A stretch of 64,000 bases of DNA from Aquilonibacter sp963820185 (GTDB lineage: Bacteria; Vulcanimicrobiota; Vulcanimicrobiia; Vulcanimicrobiales; Vulcanimicrobiaceae), in NCBI GenBank assembly GCA_963820185.1, contig CAWFYV010000007.1, positions 248,001 through 312,000 on the forward strand. Reading direction: 5' to 3'. Made by a program: the position numbers and the translations under genes. Positions 1 through 8,833 of this stretch are shown here, piece by piece. The notes below the pieces were generated by a model. That model was not told the origin of the DNA. It made no database searches and saw only the letters and a list, made by a program, of their open reading frames with translations. Every line of letters begins with the position of its first letter. The stretch's first letter is position 1.

Positions 1-293
1 CACTGCAGTGCGCTAACCCGTTTGCTGCAGTACAGCAAACCTCGAAGGCGAATTCGGAATTCGATGCCGGCAGTCTGGGCGTGCGCGGAGATTTCGTGGT
101 CTTCATTCGCGTGGCAGTGAACGAACGCGGTAAGGTTGACGGCGCGTGGCCGTCGGTCAGCTCCGGGTATCCCGAATACGATAAAGCGATGGTCTTGCAA
201 GCGGAACGCTCGAACTATACGCCCGCGCGGTCGTTTTGCGCGCCGGTGCGCGGCTATTATACGGTTCGTATCCGTTGGCACGAACGGCTATGA
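1..293 (+). CDS. TonB-like C-terminal domain protein (3' end only)
   Basis: The reading frame is open from the left edge, so the true start lies outside the window. About 96 residues are visible. They resemble the C-terminal domain of energy-transducer TonB-like proteins: a beta strand (FIRVAVNERGKVDGAWP), a helix (EYDKAMVLQAERS) and a final strand. The next two genes carry the same domain, so this is the first visible member of a tandem paralogous family. Its stop overlaps the start of the next gene (ATGA), which implies one operon. No TonB box or partner is visible, and the cargo or role is unknown. Confidence 0.6.
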   Translation, partial: LQCANPFAAVQQTSKANSEFDAGSLGVRGDFVVFIRVAVNERGKVDGAWPSVSSGYPEYDKAMVLQAERSNYTPARSFCAPVRGYYTVRIRWHERL

Positions 294-1153
294 GGACCGT
301 GCTGCAACGGGCTCTTGTCGTTGTTGCCGGGTGTTTACTATTGTTAGCCGCTTGCGGCGCACGCGCGCTCGCAACAACAGAATACTGTCCAGCCCACGCC
401 GGCGCGTTTCACCCGATCGATGGCCCGGGGCCGGCGACGCTGTACGCCTTTGCGTTGAACGCGCAGAGCGCACGATCGGTGCGGGGCACGGTTCTGGTTG
501 CGACGAGCGGCGGTTGGTATCGGGTGACGTTCCCGCTTACGCCACTGGTTTCGCGAACGTACTCGTACAGCGGGAAATTCGGCGATCTTTCGCGCAGCGC
601 TTTTGACTCCGATGCCATCTACGTACGCTTTCCGTCAGCGGTTGACATCAGCACCGTGTACGTGTCCGAAGCGCAAACGTCCGGTGAGCACGACTTCGGC
701 TGGGACAGTAAGGGCGATTTTACATGTCTACCGCAGGCCGGCTTCTTCGACGAGAAACCCCCCAACTTCAGCGGACTCGTTTTGAACAATCCGCGCACCG
801 ATCTGACAACCCCGCCAAGGAATTCGGCATCAATCGTTACCGCGGAGTCTGCGCCGGCACCGGGCGATACTGCCTGCCAGAAACCGTTTACGAATCCGGG
901 GGTGAAGAAGGCCGTTTCGCCCGATTATCCGCGCTCAGAGCGGACGCGCCGCTCGTATGGGCTTTCGATTGTGGAAGTAGCGCTCAACGCCGCGGGCACC
1001 GTGACCGACGCGTGGACGTTTCTCTCATCAGGGTCGGCGGCATTTGACGGCGCGGCGCTCGCGTCGGCTGAGTCCTCGACCTTTACGCCGGGTCTCGCCT
1101 TCTGCAAGCCGACCGGTGGACTCTATCTGTTCAATGCTGAGTTCGAACCATAA
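290..1153 (+). CDS. Lipoprotein with TonB-like C-terminal domain
   Basis: A predicted 287-residue exported protein. I chose the ATG overlapping the previous stop (ATGA) because translation from it gives a clean signal sequence with a lipobox (LLLLAAC, Cys about residue 22). An in-frame upstream Met would add a non-hydrophobic extension. The middle region is unrecognised. The last ~90 residues form the TonB-like domain (IVEVALNAAGTVTDAW and FCKPTGGLYLF). The mature N-terminus (TEYCP) and whole architecture match the following gene, so these are recent tandem duplicates. TonB-C domains usually contact outer-membrane receptors or appear in peptide sensors, but the function here is unknown. Confidence 0.65.
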   Translation: MRTVLQRALVVVAGCLLLLAACGARALATTEYCPAHAGAFHPIDGPGPATLYAFALNAQSARSVRGTVLVATSGGWYRVTFPLTPLVSRTYSYSGKFGDLSRSAFDSDAIYVRFPSAVDISTVYVSEAQTSGEHDFGWDSKGDFTCLPQAGFFDEKPPNFSGLVLNNPRTDLTTPPRNSASIVTAESAPAPGDTACQKPFTNPGVKKAVSPDYPRSERTRRSYGLSIVEVALNAAGTVTDAWTFLSSGSAAFDGAALASAESSTFTPGLAFCKPTGGLYLFNAEFEP

Positions 1154-1157
1154 GCGA

Positions 1158-2005
1158 ATGCGACTTATTTTTTTTATTGCGTGTTGCATTGCATGCGTGC
1201 TCGGATGCGGTGCGCGGGCGCTCGCAGTTACCGAGTATTGTCCCGTGCAGGTCACTCAATATCATCCGCTCAACGGAGGTAGTCAAGCAACCCTGTTTAG
1301 CTTCGCGCTGAGCGCGGAGGGGGCCCGTACGGTGAGCGGGAGCGTTCTGTTTCGGACGAGCGCGGGGTGGTTTGTCGCTCGCTTTGCATCGATTGCCCTT
1401 ACGGCACGCGCATACAGATATGCAAGCGATTCCGCGACATTTACACGGACCGCATATGAGTCGGACCCCATCTACGCGCAGTTTCCTCAATCAGTGAAGA
1501 TCGATAAGGCATTTGTCGCGAATGCCAGCGCGTCGGGCGATCAAATCTTCGGCTGGGATGCGCGCGGCGACGCGCCGTGCGGTGGAATCGAGAGCGCTGG
1601 CGTAGACGGACCGTGGGTTACAAACAAAATCCATCCCCTCGATCCGCGTGTCGATCTCGACGCGCTGCCACCGAGCGGCGAGGCAATCGCGAATGCGGCG
1701 CTAACGTCTGTGCCGGGCGGTTCCTGTACCCAACCTGTAGGAGAGGCCGTGGTCGACAAGCCGGTCGCGCCGTATTTCCCGGACGAAGATCGAGACGTCT
1801 GACCACGCGAGCTGTCATGGGGATTAAAGTCGCGATTTCTGCAACCGGGAAGCTCGATGATGCGTGGATCTTCTATCCGTCGGGCTACGCAGCGCTCGAT
1901 GCTGCGGCGCTAAAAGCTGCGAGGGCTTCGACGTACAAACCCGCTTTCTGGCAGTGCCAAGCCACTCCGGGGATCTTCCTGTTCCTCGCGGAATTCAATC
2001 GGTAA
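1158..2005 (+). pseudogene. Third tandem TonB-like lipoprotein, frameshifted
   Basis: A paralogue of the preceding gene, with a lipobox (VLGC), the TEYCP mature end and the same middle region. The first frame runs from the ATG at 1158 (an overlapping ATG at 1134 is also possible) and stops at 1800-1802. The conserved C-terminal domain (IKVAISATGKLDDAW, ATPGIFLFLAEF) continues in the -1 frame to 2005. Aligned with the intact neighbour, one base seems to be missing near 1790-1800. This may be a real decayed copy, since the neighbour is redundant, or a sequence error. If the break is real, the first half would make a lipoprotein without the TonB-like domain. Confidence 0.6.
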
Positions 2006-2007
2006 CC

Positions 2008-3171
2008 ATGATCACGTCGTCGATTGAGGTACCGGTCGAGGAGCTCGTTCGCTACCGCCGCCACTTCCACGCGAACCCGGAACTGTCGTTTGAAGAGCAC
2101 GACACTGCCGCGTTCGTCGAACGCGAGTTGCGCACGTGCGACTTCGACGATATTCGCACAGGGATCGGCAAGACGGGGATTCTCGCGACGTTGAAAGGCG
2201 GGCGGCCTGGACCCGTGACGTTGCTGCGTGCCGACATGGACGGCTTACCGATGGACGAGGTTGCGAATGTTCCGTATCGTTCGCAGCGTAAGGGCGCGAT
2301 GCACGCCTGTGGTCACGACGGACATATCGCCATTCTGCTTAGTGCGGCGCGCGCGCTTTCGCAACACCGCGAGCTCGTCGCGGGGACGATCGTCTTCTGC
2401 TTCCAACCCGCTGAAGAGGGTCCGGCCGGTAACAAATTCATGATCGACGACGGCGCGCTCGAGAACCCGCACGTCGATCGGTGTTTTGCGCTGCATCTGT
2501 ACAGCGGGCTCGAGGTCGGCAAGGTAGGTATCCGCGACGGCGCGTTCTTTGCGTCATCCGATCGCTTCACGTTGACCCTGCGCGGCCGCGGCGGCCACGG
2601 CGCGATGCCGCAGGTGACCGTCGATCCAATCGTTGGTGCCTCGCAGCTCGTCACGATGTTGCAAACGATCGCGAGCCGTGAGATTGCGCCCAAGGACCCG
2701 GTCGTCGTGACCGTCGGTACGATGCATGCCGGCACGACCTTCAACGTTATTCCGGACAACGCGGAGATGATGGGGACGGTGCGCGCCTTCAACGACGAGG
2801 TGCGCCACTCGATTCCCGAACGCATGGAACGCATGATCGAAGGCGTATGCGCCGGGATGCGGCTCGACTTCGACTTCGAATACCTTTGGGGCTATCCACC
2901 GACGGTGAACGATAAGGCGATGAACGACGTCGTGCGCGCTGCGGCTGCACGCACGCTCGGCACGGAGAACGTCGTCGATCCGCACGATGTGGTAATGTGG
3001 GCAGAAGACATGTCGTACATGATGGAGCTGCGACCCGGGGCGTACTTCGTGGTCGGCGTGCGCGGACCGAAGCTCGGCGTCGAGCCGCAACACTCGTCGC
3101 GCTACGACATCGACGAACGTGCCCTCGAGGTCGGCTTCAAAATGATGGTCGAGCTCGCCCTTATCGGTTAG
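2008..3171 (+). CDS. M20-family amidohydrolase (N-acyl amino acid / IAA-amide hydrolase type)
   Basis: A predicted 387-residue cytosolic metallo-amidohydrolase that removes an acyl group from N-acyl amino acids or related amides. Signature motifs of the HipO/IAA-amino-acid-hydrolase subfamily are visible: ADMDGLPMDE (about 75-84), the metal-binding HACGHDGH (about 99-106, with Cys101 and His103 as ligands) and FQPAEEG (about 132-138). A central dimerisation domain (GRGGHGAMPQ) follows. The ATG at 2008 puts the conserved RRHFHANPELSFEE near residue 17, as usual; a longer upstream reading is the end of the previous gene. The gene ends convergently, overlapping the next gene by 4 nt. The exact substrate cannot be told. 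Confidence 0.9.
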   Translation: MITSSIEVPVEELVRYRRHFHANPELSFEEHDTAAFVERELRTCDFDDIRTGIGKTGILATLKGGRPGPVTLLRADMDGLPMDEVANVPYRSQRKGAMHACGHDGHIAILLSAARALSQHRELVAGTIVFCFQPAEEGPAGNKFMIDDGALENPHVDRCFALHLYSGLEVGKVGIRDGAFFASSDRFTLTLRGRGGHGAMPQVTVDPIVGASQLVTMLQTIASREIAPKDPVVVTVGTMHAGTTFNVIPDNAEMMGTVRAFNDEVRHSIPERMERMIEGVCAGMRLDFDFEYLWGYPPTVNDKAMNDVVRAAAARTLGTENVVDPHDVVMWAEDMSYMMELRPGAYFVVGVRGPKLGVEPQHSSRYDIDERALEVGFKMMVELALIG

Positions 3172-4280
3172 CTCTTTGTATCGATCACTAGGCGCATGGC
3201 GACGAAGTCGAACGTGACGGCGGTCTTGCGGAAGAACTCATGTGAGACCGTGCCGGTGACGGTGAACGGAAAGATTCCATACTGATCGCCGGTCGGGAAA
3301 TAGACCCCGTCTAAGTCGTCAACGGTACACGTGCCGATAGTCAGGCTCGTTTTGAACGGCAAACTCGTGACCGTACCGCCGCCGCCGGTGCCGATCAGCG
3401 GATGCGCCGCGTCGACGGTGATGTTCGCGGCATCAAGCGCGGCTTTGGTGAGTTGTACCCCGAACGTTCCGCCGGTATCGACGTTGAAGAGTCCCACCGG
3501 TCCGTTTCCGGCACGGCCTTGCGCGAACATGTAGTGGTCGCCCACGAGCCACATCGGGACGATCGCGTCACCACGCGCAGCCGCGTCGCGCTCGAACGCG
3601 TTCGACGCGCCGGGGTCTCCCAGAATCAACCAGCCGTTGCGGTAGTCCAGCGTGGTGAGAAAATGCGTGAACAGCGCGCTGCCCAGGATGCCGTCGATGG
3701 GGAATACGCGCGGGAGCGGTAGCACGGTCGCAGGGACATTACGGATCTGCCAGGTCCCGAGATCGAGCCGGTCAACCACAGCTTTCGATGTTGCCGCGTG
3801 TTCGCCACCGGCAAACGTCCCTTGCCCGACAGAAGTTGTTGCAATGCCGAGCGATTTCGCAAACGCTGCGTCGAGCACAATGTTGGGCGCACCGGTGTCG
3901 ATCATGAAATGGGCGTCGTGGCCATTGACGCGTACGGCGACCACCGGCAGAGGGTCGGTCTGGAGAAACTTGAGGATCGCCGGACCACTGTGCGGCGCGA
4001 CGCGGTCGATGCTTGTGTCGGCGCGTGCCGCGATCGTCGCCCGGTTTCCGGCGATACGTGGGTCGTTAGGCGCGATGCGCGCAAGTGCGTCGAGCCAATG
4101 CTGAGCGTCGGCGAGATCGTTTGTGTAGATCGACAGTCGCGTTAGACCGAGCGCAGCAGGCGCGTCATTCGGATTGGCTCGAATCGCGGCGGTGTAGGCG
4201 GTTTTCGCAGCAGTAAAATCGCCGTGCTTAAACGCCGTGTCGCCATCGATCACGGCGGCGAGGATAAGTGCGGCGACCAC
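3168..4280 (-). CDS. Retropepsin-like aspartic protease with N-terminal TPR
   Basis: 370 residues. Residues ~15-90 look like two TPR-type helical repeats (FTAAKTAYTAAIRANPNDA). The rest has two aspartyl-protease half-domains, each with a DTG catalytic motif: MIDTGAPNIVLD (Asp128) and NVDTGGTFGVQL (Asp268). A single chain with two retropepsin-like lobes fits the bacterial aspartyl_protease family (clan AA). The first residues (VAALILAAVI) are hydrophobic and could be a short signal or anchor. It lies 3 nt downstream of a small helical protein gene and probably shares its transcript. Substrate unknown. Confidence 0.8.
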   Translation of the reverse strand: MVAALILAAVIDGDTAFKHGDFTAAKTAYTAAIRANPNDAPAALGLTRLSIYTNDLADAQHWLDALARIAPNDPRIAGNRATIAARADTSIDRVAPHSGPAILKFLQTDPLPVVAVRVNGHDAHFMIDTGAPNIVLDAAFAKSLGIATTSVGQGTFAGGEHAATSKAVVDRLDLGTWQIRNVPATVLPLPRVFPIDGILGSALFTHFLTTLDYRNGWLILGDPGASNAFERDAAARGDAIVPMWLVGDHYMFAQGRAGNGPVGLFNVDTGGTFGVQLTKAALDAANITVDAAHPLIGTGGGGTVTSLPFKTSLTIGTCTVDDLDGVYFPTGDQYGIFPFTVTGTVSHEFFRKTAVTFDFVAMRLVIDTKS

Positions 4281-4283
4281 GGA

Positions 4284-4514
4284 TTATTGATCGCCGCGCA
4301 GGAACTTCTGTAAGTATTCCGTGCCCGACTTCATTGCCGCATCGAGGTTATCGAGCGCAGCCTTGGTCTGTTCGTTGGTGACATCGGCGCTTTGCTTGGC
4401 CTGATCCATGAGCGTCTCGCGTAGCTTGTCGCTGTCGCCGAGTGCTTGCGCGATGCGGTTTTGTAACTCGCGCGCCTGTTCCATTGCTTTGTTCATAAAA
4501 TCGTCGGTGCTCAT
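4284..4514 (-). CDS. Small helical protein
   Basis: 76 residues, highly charged and predicted almost wholly alpha-helical, with no Cys, no signal and no membrane segment. The pattern (KAMEQARELQNRIAQALG, EQTKAALDNLDAAMKSG) recalls phasin-like or short coiled-coil proteins, but I do not recognise the family. It overlaps the upstream 115-residue gene by 4 nt (ATGA), so the two are translationally coupled. Codon usage matches the neighbours. Confidence 0.65.
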   Translation of the reverse strand: MSTDDFMNKAMEQARELQNRIAQALGDSDKLRETLMDQAKQSADVTNEQTKAALDNLDAAMKSGTEYLQKFLRGDQ

Positions 4515-4858
4515 GATGCATCCTCGCTTTCGGTGACGGTAAGGACCCAGCGAATCGCGCGCGCGTATTGGTCCAGCTCGCGCAACGCCCGGTCGAAGGC
4601 CCGGTACTTTGCGTCCTCGCTCCAGCGTTTACCCGTACTGCGCGCCAAATGTTTCCCATAGGTGAGCGCCGCATCCAGCTGTCGTTCGATTGCCGGCCAT
4701 TCGTCACGGAGCGCTCGCTCGGACGCGTCACTCAAGCGATCGATGACCGGCGGTGCAGGGAGGCCTGGGTCGCTCATCGCGCACTCGAGCCGCACCAGCG
4801 CGTACTCGCTGCGCGCGGTGATGAACGAACCAAGGAGTTGCACCAGCCGAACGTCCAT
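4511..4858 (-). CDS. Hypothetical helical protein
   Basis: 115 residues, mostly helical and unrecognised. The start (MDVRLVQLL) is the first Met that does not intrude into the divergent oxidoreductase gene; a longer in-frame extension would lie inside that gene and looks like antisense noise. Its start codon is only 9 nt from the divergent start at 4868, so one or both transcripts must be leaderless or start inside the other gene. It ends coupled to the small helical protein gene. Confidence 0.6.
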   Translation of the reverse strand: MDVRLVQLLGSFITARSEYALVRLECAMSDPGLPAPPVIDRLSDASERALRDEWPAIERQLDAALTYGKHLARSTGKRWSEDAKYRAFDRALRELDQYARAIRWVLTVTESEDAS

Positions 4859-4867
4859 ATAACCATT

Positions 4868-6100
4868 ATGTCCGATGTGCGACGCTATGTCATCGTGGGA
4901 AACGGTTTTGCCGGGACCACTGCCGCGGAGCAGTTGCGCAAGCACGACCCATTGTGTGAGATCACACTTTTTGGCGACGAGCCCTACCCGCTCTACAACC
5001 GCATCTCGCTCCCCCCGATGTTGCGCAGGCAACTTCCGGAGGAGAAGGTTATGATGCGCGATCTCGCCGACCACGAGGAGCATCGTATCGACCTCAAGCT
5101 GGGGACGCGAGTCGAGGGCGTCGACACCGAGGGGCGCACCGTCACCGCTGACGGTCGTGAGTATCCCTACGACGCATTGCTTATTGCGACCGGCGGACGA
5201 CCGAATCCCGCGCCCGCGCCGGGTGGTACGGGTGCCGGCAACGTGTATAATTTTCAGTACCTGGATGACACGCGCGCAATCTCCGAGCAGATCGACCGCT
5301 CAAAGAGCGCGGTTGCGATCGGTGGTTCGTTCATCGCCTACGAATTGGCCGAGGCCTTCGCCGCGCGCAAGGTCGAGACGCATTGGATCATCCGCGGACC
5401 GCACGTGCTGCACCGTCTGCTCGACGACGTGGCCGGCGAGTTCGTCGATGAGGCAGCCAAGAACGATGGCGTGCACATGCACTACGGCGAAGAAGTTGCA
5501 GAATTTGTTCGATCGAACGGCGTTGTGAGCAAAGTCCGCACGAAGAACGGCCTGGAGATCGCCGCCGACTGCTATGGCGTTGGCTTCGGCCTGACGATGA
5601 ACATCGAAGTGCTTGCGGGTACGTCGGTCGAGGTAGGCAAGAACGGGATTCTCTGCGACGACCATCTCGAGACCAACGTGCGCGGCGTGTTCACAGCCGG
5701 CGACATTGCCGACTTCTACGATCCTATTCTCGAGATGCGCTATCGCATGGGCACCTGGAACAATGCAGGCGCGCACGGGAAACTGGTTGCGCAAAATATG
5801 ATGGGTGGCAGCGAGACGTACCACGATGTGCCGGAGTATTCATCGTTGCTCTTTAAAGGACAGACAATCACGCAATTCGGGCTCTCGCCAGATTTGCAGC
5901 CCGAGCTCGAGGTTGCGCGCAAGATCGATAAGGAGAAGCGTTGGTACCGCGCGCTATTCTTTTGGCAAGATCGCCTCGTCGGCGGGATCATGCTCGGCAA
6001 AGGCAACCGCGCGGGCAAGCGCAAGTACGTCGAAGCGATCAAGAGCAAAGAACGCTTCCCCAAACCCCAGTGGGAAACGATGCTTGACTGGACTGCGTAA
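4868..6100 (+). CDS. NAD(P)H-dependent FAD oxidoreductase (ferredoxin/rubredoxin-reductase type)
   Basis: 410 residues. It has an N-terminal FAD Rossmann motif (VIVGNGFAGTTAAE, residues ~8-21), a GGRPNP segment after the first FAD region, a second NAD-binding Rossmann motif (VAIGGSFIAYELAE) and the C-terminal FAD motif (GVFTAGDIADFYD). This order is that of the pyridine-nucleotide-disulphide oxidoreductase fold seen in rubredoxin and ferredoxin reductases and in the flavoprotein part of nitrite reductase. No redox-active CxxC pair is seen, so it probably passes electrons to a separate carrier. The partner is not encoded nearby. Confidence 0.85.
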   Translation: MSDVRRYVIVGNGFAGTTAAEQLRKHDPLCEITLFGDEPYPLYNRISLPPMLRRQLPEEKVMMRDLADHEEHRIDLKLGTRVEGVDTEGRTVTADGREYPYDALLIATGGRPNPAPAPGGTGAGNVYNFQYLDDTRAISEQIDRSKSAVAIGGSFIAYELAEAFAARKVETHWIIRGPHVLHRLLDDVAGEFVDEAAKNDGVHMHYGEEVAEFVRSNGVVSKVRTKNGLEIAADCYGVGFGLTMNIEVLAGTSVEVGKNGILCDDHLETNVRGVFTAGDIADFYDPILEMRYRMGTWNNAGAHGKLVAQNMMGGSETYHDVPEYSSLLFKGQTITQFGLSPDLQPELEVARKIDKEKRWYRALFFWQDRLVGGIMLGKGNRAGKRKYVEAIKSKERFPKPQWETMLDWTA

Positions 6101-6107
6101 CGGTTCC

Positions 6108-7784
6108 TTATTCACGGTGAATCCCCGGATCCACGACAATCGCGGCACTGTCCACATAGCGAGGCGTTCCGCAGGACCGGGCACGAGCAAACAACGCGGC
6201 GCGAACGTCGCGTGACGGATCCTCGTCGCTACCAACGAACCACAGCGCCCCCCGCTCGCGAGCGACGGCACAACCGTCGCCGTCGCCCGCGTCGATGACG
6301 ATTGCGGCAGGCGCGCTCATCTCGATCATGCCGATTCGGACGTTGCTCGACACAATTCGTGTTGGATTCGATTCGGCGAGCCACGTGAAGGCGTGCGTAT
6401 CCATTCCGTCGTCGTAAAATCCGAGGTACCGGCCGGCTGCGGTTTGCGCGCCTGCGATGGCGACCAAGGCGAAAGCGAGGGCGACAACCGTGGCGCGCAC
6501 TCGCGACGCGACGAAGACGGCGATAAGAAGCAACGCGGCAATGAGCGGCGCAATGTGCGTGTCAGCGTCGTTCCAGTAAATCGCAGTCACGTATGCCGCA
6601 CCGGCGAGCGCCATCATCGCGAACCCGATCGTGGCGACGGCGCCGAACCGCCTGAGCCAACCTGTAGCAACAAGCGCCCCGCACGAAAAGGCGGGGAGCA
6701 AGTACCGTAGCGACGAGCCGCCGGCGAGATAATCCGTGGTACCGACGCGGTATGCAAACGGCAAGAACGCATACAGCACGGCCATCGCCAAACCCGCCCA
6801 CGCTATGCGGCGCGTCTCGCTTCGAAGGAACCCGAGAAGGATGAACGCGAGCCAGAGGATGCCACCCGGCGAATCGTGCACGAGCGCCCGGCCAAGCTCC
6901 GGGAGTGCGTGCAGGGGATCGCTCGCAATCGCAGTCGACCAGTACGGCAGCCTTAGGTCGGCGCTTCCACCGGCGTGCCAGAGGACGATCGTGCGCACGT
7001 TCCATACGGCGAACGGCACTGCCGCGATGGCCAAGGTCTGCCAGCGCGGGCGAACGGCGACAGCGGCGATCGCCGATGCGATGAAACCAAATGGCTTGGT
7101 GAGCGCAAGCGATGCAAATGCTCCAGCGTCGGCAGCTACGAGCGATTCGACAAAGAACGCCGCGAGCAGCAAGTCATTTTCCAGTGAACCACCTTGGAAT
7201 GCTGCGAGGGGCATAAAGGCAAACGCGAGCGCGAGGCTAGCGGCCGCCAGCGGGCCGGCCTCTGCGGCCCGGGCGCGATCGTATAGGCGCGCCGTTATGA
7301 GCATCAGCGCGGCCGCGCCTGCAATCGGAACGGTGAATCGTCCAGCCGCTCCGATGAAGCCTGCGGCGAGCAACTCTGAACCGCCCGGATAGTACCAGTA
7401 GGGTGCGCGCGATGTCCACAGCGAGTGATCTTGCATCCACGCTATCGCGTTCGGAAAGTGGTAGAGCAGCGAGTCGCCTTCGGTCAAGGGACGCGCGAGC
7501 GGGGGCCAGAGGACGATCGCAAGTAGCGCAAGGGTCGCATAGAGTCCGAAGTCGTGAGCGATCGGAGGCACGCGCCGCCAAAGGCGAAGTACGACGAGCG
7601 CAACAGCGGCGATCCATAGTGTTGCCGGGTACAAAATGCCCGCGATGCCGAGCACCCCTGGAATCGCGATCCCAAGCACGATTGCGTTACGCAAGCGATC
7701 CACCGGATTAGCTGCGGGCACGACAGCGTCGGCGCCATACCAGAGTGCGGCACACCAAAGCACGGCAAGAACGCTGGCGATCAA
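6108..7784 (-). CDS. Multi-pass membrane protein, GT-C glycosyltransferase-like
   Basis: About 558 residues with roughly ten or more hydrophobic segments. An acidic motif lies in the first large extracytoplasmic loop (LTEGDSLLYHFPNA), followed by an aromatic, Pro-rich stretch (APYWYYPGGSELLAAG). That layout is typical of GT-C transferases using polyprenyl-phosphate sugars (GT39/GT83-like). A C-terminal soluble part follows the last membrane helix. The start is uncertain: a TTG at 7784 is preceded by GAAGGA, and a GTG at 7763 is an alternative; there is no ATG. It is the last gene of a minus-strand run. I have no direct evidence for the acceptor. Confidence 0.6.
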   Translation of the reverse strand: MIASVLAVLWCAALWYGADAVVPAANPVDRLRNAIVLGIAIPGVLGIAGILYPATLWIAAVALVVLRLWRRVPPIAHDFGLYATLALLAIVLWPPLARPLTEGDSLLYHFPNAIAWMQDHSLWTSRAPYWYYPGGSELLAAGFIGAAGRFTVPIAGAAALMLITARLYDRARAAEAGPLAAASLALAFAFMPLAAFQGGSLENDLLLAAFFVESLVAADAGAFASLALTKPFGFIASAIAAVAVRPRWQTLAIAAVPFAVWNVRTIVLWHAGGSADLRLPYWSTAIASDPLHALPELGRALVHDSPGGILWLAFILLGFLRSETRRIAWAGLAMAVLYAFLPFAYRVGTTDYLAGGSSLRYLLPAFSCGALVATGWLRRFGAVATIGFAMMALAGAAYVTAIYWNDADTHIAPLIAALLLIAVFVASRVRATVVALAFALVAIAGAQTAAGRYLGFYDDGMDTHAFTWLAESNPTRIVSSNVRIGMIEMSAPAAIVIDAGDGDGCAVARERGALWFVGSDEDPSRDVRAALFARARSCGTPRYVDSAAIVVDPGIHRE

Positions 7785-7787
7785 GTG

Positions 7788-7811
7788 TCCTTCAACATCG
7801 CTCAGGATGAC
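7788..7811. repeat. Dispersed short repeat, copy 1
   Basis: The segment reads TCCTTCAACATCGCTCAGG followed by ATGAC. It is a degenerate copy of the CCCTCGAC..CGCTCGGGATGAC element seen at 19444-19491, 31188-31207 and 42515-42546. It sits at a gene junction and supplies the end of the threonine aldolase gene. Confidence 0.4.
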
Positions 7812-8833
7812 GCGGCGGATTTTACCGCCGCGACAAACGCGTCGATGTCGGCTTCGGTGGTTGCCCAGTGGGTCATCCAGCGAATCTCCGGCAACGCCTC
7901 GTTGAAATAATAGAAGAAGAACTTCTCTTGCACGCGCGAAATCGCGGCGCGGTCCATGGTGGCAAAGATCGCGTTGGCACGCACCGGGCGCGTGATCGTC
8001 ACGCCGGGAATGTCGCGCACGCCGGCGAGCAATCGCTGCGCCATCGCGTTCGAGTGTGAGGCGTAGCGCAGCCAACGGTCATCGGTGAGCAGCGCCTCGA
8101 ACTGCGCCGCGATGTAGCGCATCTTCGAGGCGAGCTGCATGCCTTGCTTTCGCGCGAACAGCGCGACATTAGCACTGAACGCCGGGTCGAAGAAGCAGAT
8201 CGCCTCGCCGCCCATCAAGCCGTTCTTCGTCCCACCGAAGCTGAGGATGTCGACGCCGAGATCCTTGGTGATCGCGCGCGGCGTTGCGCCGAGTGCGGCG
8301 GCAGCGTTGGAAATGCGTGCGCCGTCCACATGCACCAGCAAACCGCGCGCGTGGGCGAATGCACAGAGCTCGCGCAACTCCTGCGGTTCGTAGACGTCAC
8401 CGTATTCCGTCGTATTCGAAATCGAAACGACCCGCGGTTGCGGAAAGTGCTCGCCGTGTCCGGCGAGTAGATACGGCTCAATATCGCGGATGCGAATCTT
8501 GCCATCGGCGGTTGGGATAGGAATGACCTTCGAACCGGTAAAGCGCTCGAATGCACCGCACTCGTCGGTCTGGAGATGCGCACTTGCCGGCGCAAGCACG
8601 GCTTCCCAAGGCCGGGTGACGCAGCTGAGCGCGATCACGTTGGCACCCGTGCCATTGAACGTGAAATAGACGTCGGTCTGTGCGCCAAAGTGTTCGCGGA
8701 ACTTGGCGATGGCGCGCGCCGTCCACGGATCATCGCCATAGCCGACCGCGTCGCCCTCATTCGCATCGAGGATCGCTTGCAGGATCTCCGGCGCGATGGG
8801 CGCGTTGTTGTCGCTTGCGAAGCTGCGGTGCAT
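7802..8833 (-). CDS. Low-specificity L-threonine aldolase family PLP enzyme
   Basis: 343 residues of the beta-eliminating lyase / threonine aldolase family (fold type I PLP enzymes), which cleaves L-threonine or allo-threonine to glycine and acetaldehyde. Visible features are the N-terminal FASDNNAPIAPEIL, the cofactor-stacking NGTGANVIAL region (~60-69), the Asp of HVDGARISNA (Asp170) and the Schiff-base lysine in SFGGTKNGLMGG (Lys203). I chose the ATG overlapping the previous stop (TGATG); a GTG one codon upstream is possible. It sits between an MBL nuclease-like gene and a membrane transferase gene in one run. Confidence 0.88.
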   Translation of the reverse strand: MHRSFASDNNAPIAPEILQAILDANEGDAVGYGDDPWTARAIAKFREHFGAQTDVYFTFNGTGANVIALSCVTRPWEAVLAPASAHLQTDECGAFERFTGSKVIPIPTADGKIRIRDIEPYLLAGHGEHFPQPRVVSISNTTEYGDVYEPQELRELCAFAHARGLLVHVDGARISNAAAALGATPRAITKDLGVDILSFGGTKNGLMGGEAICFFDPAFSANVALFARKQGMQLASKMRYIAAQFEALLTDDRWLRYASHSNAMAQRLLAGVRDIPGVTITRPVRANAIFATMDRAAISRVQEKFFFYYFNEALPEIRWMTHWATTEADIDAFVAAVKSAASS

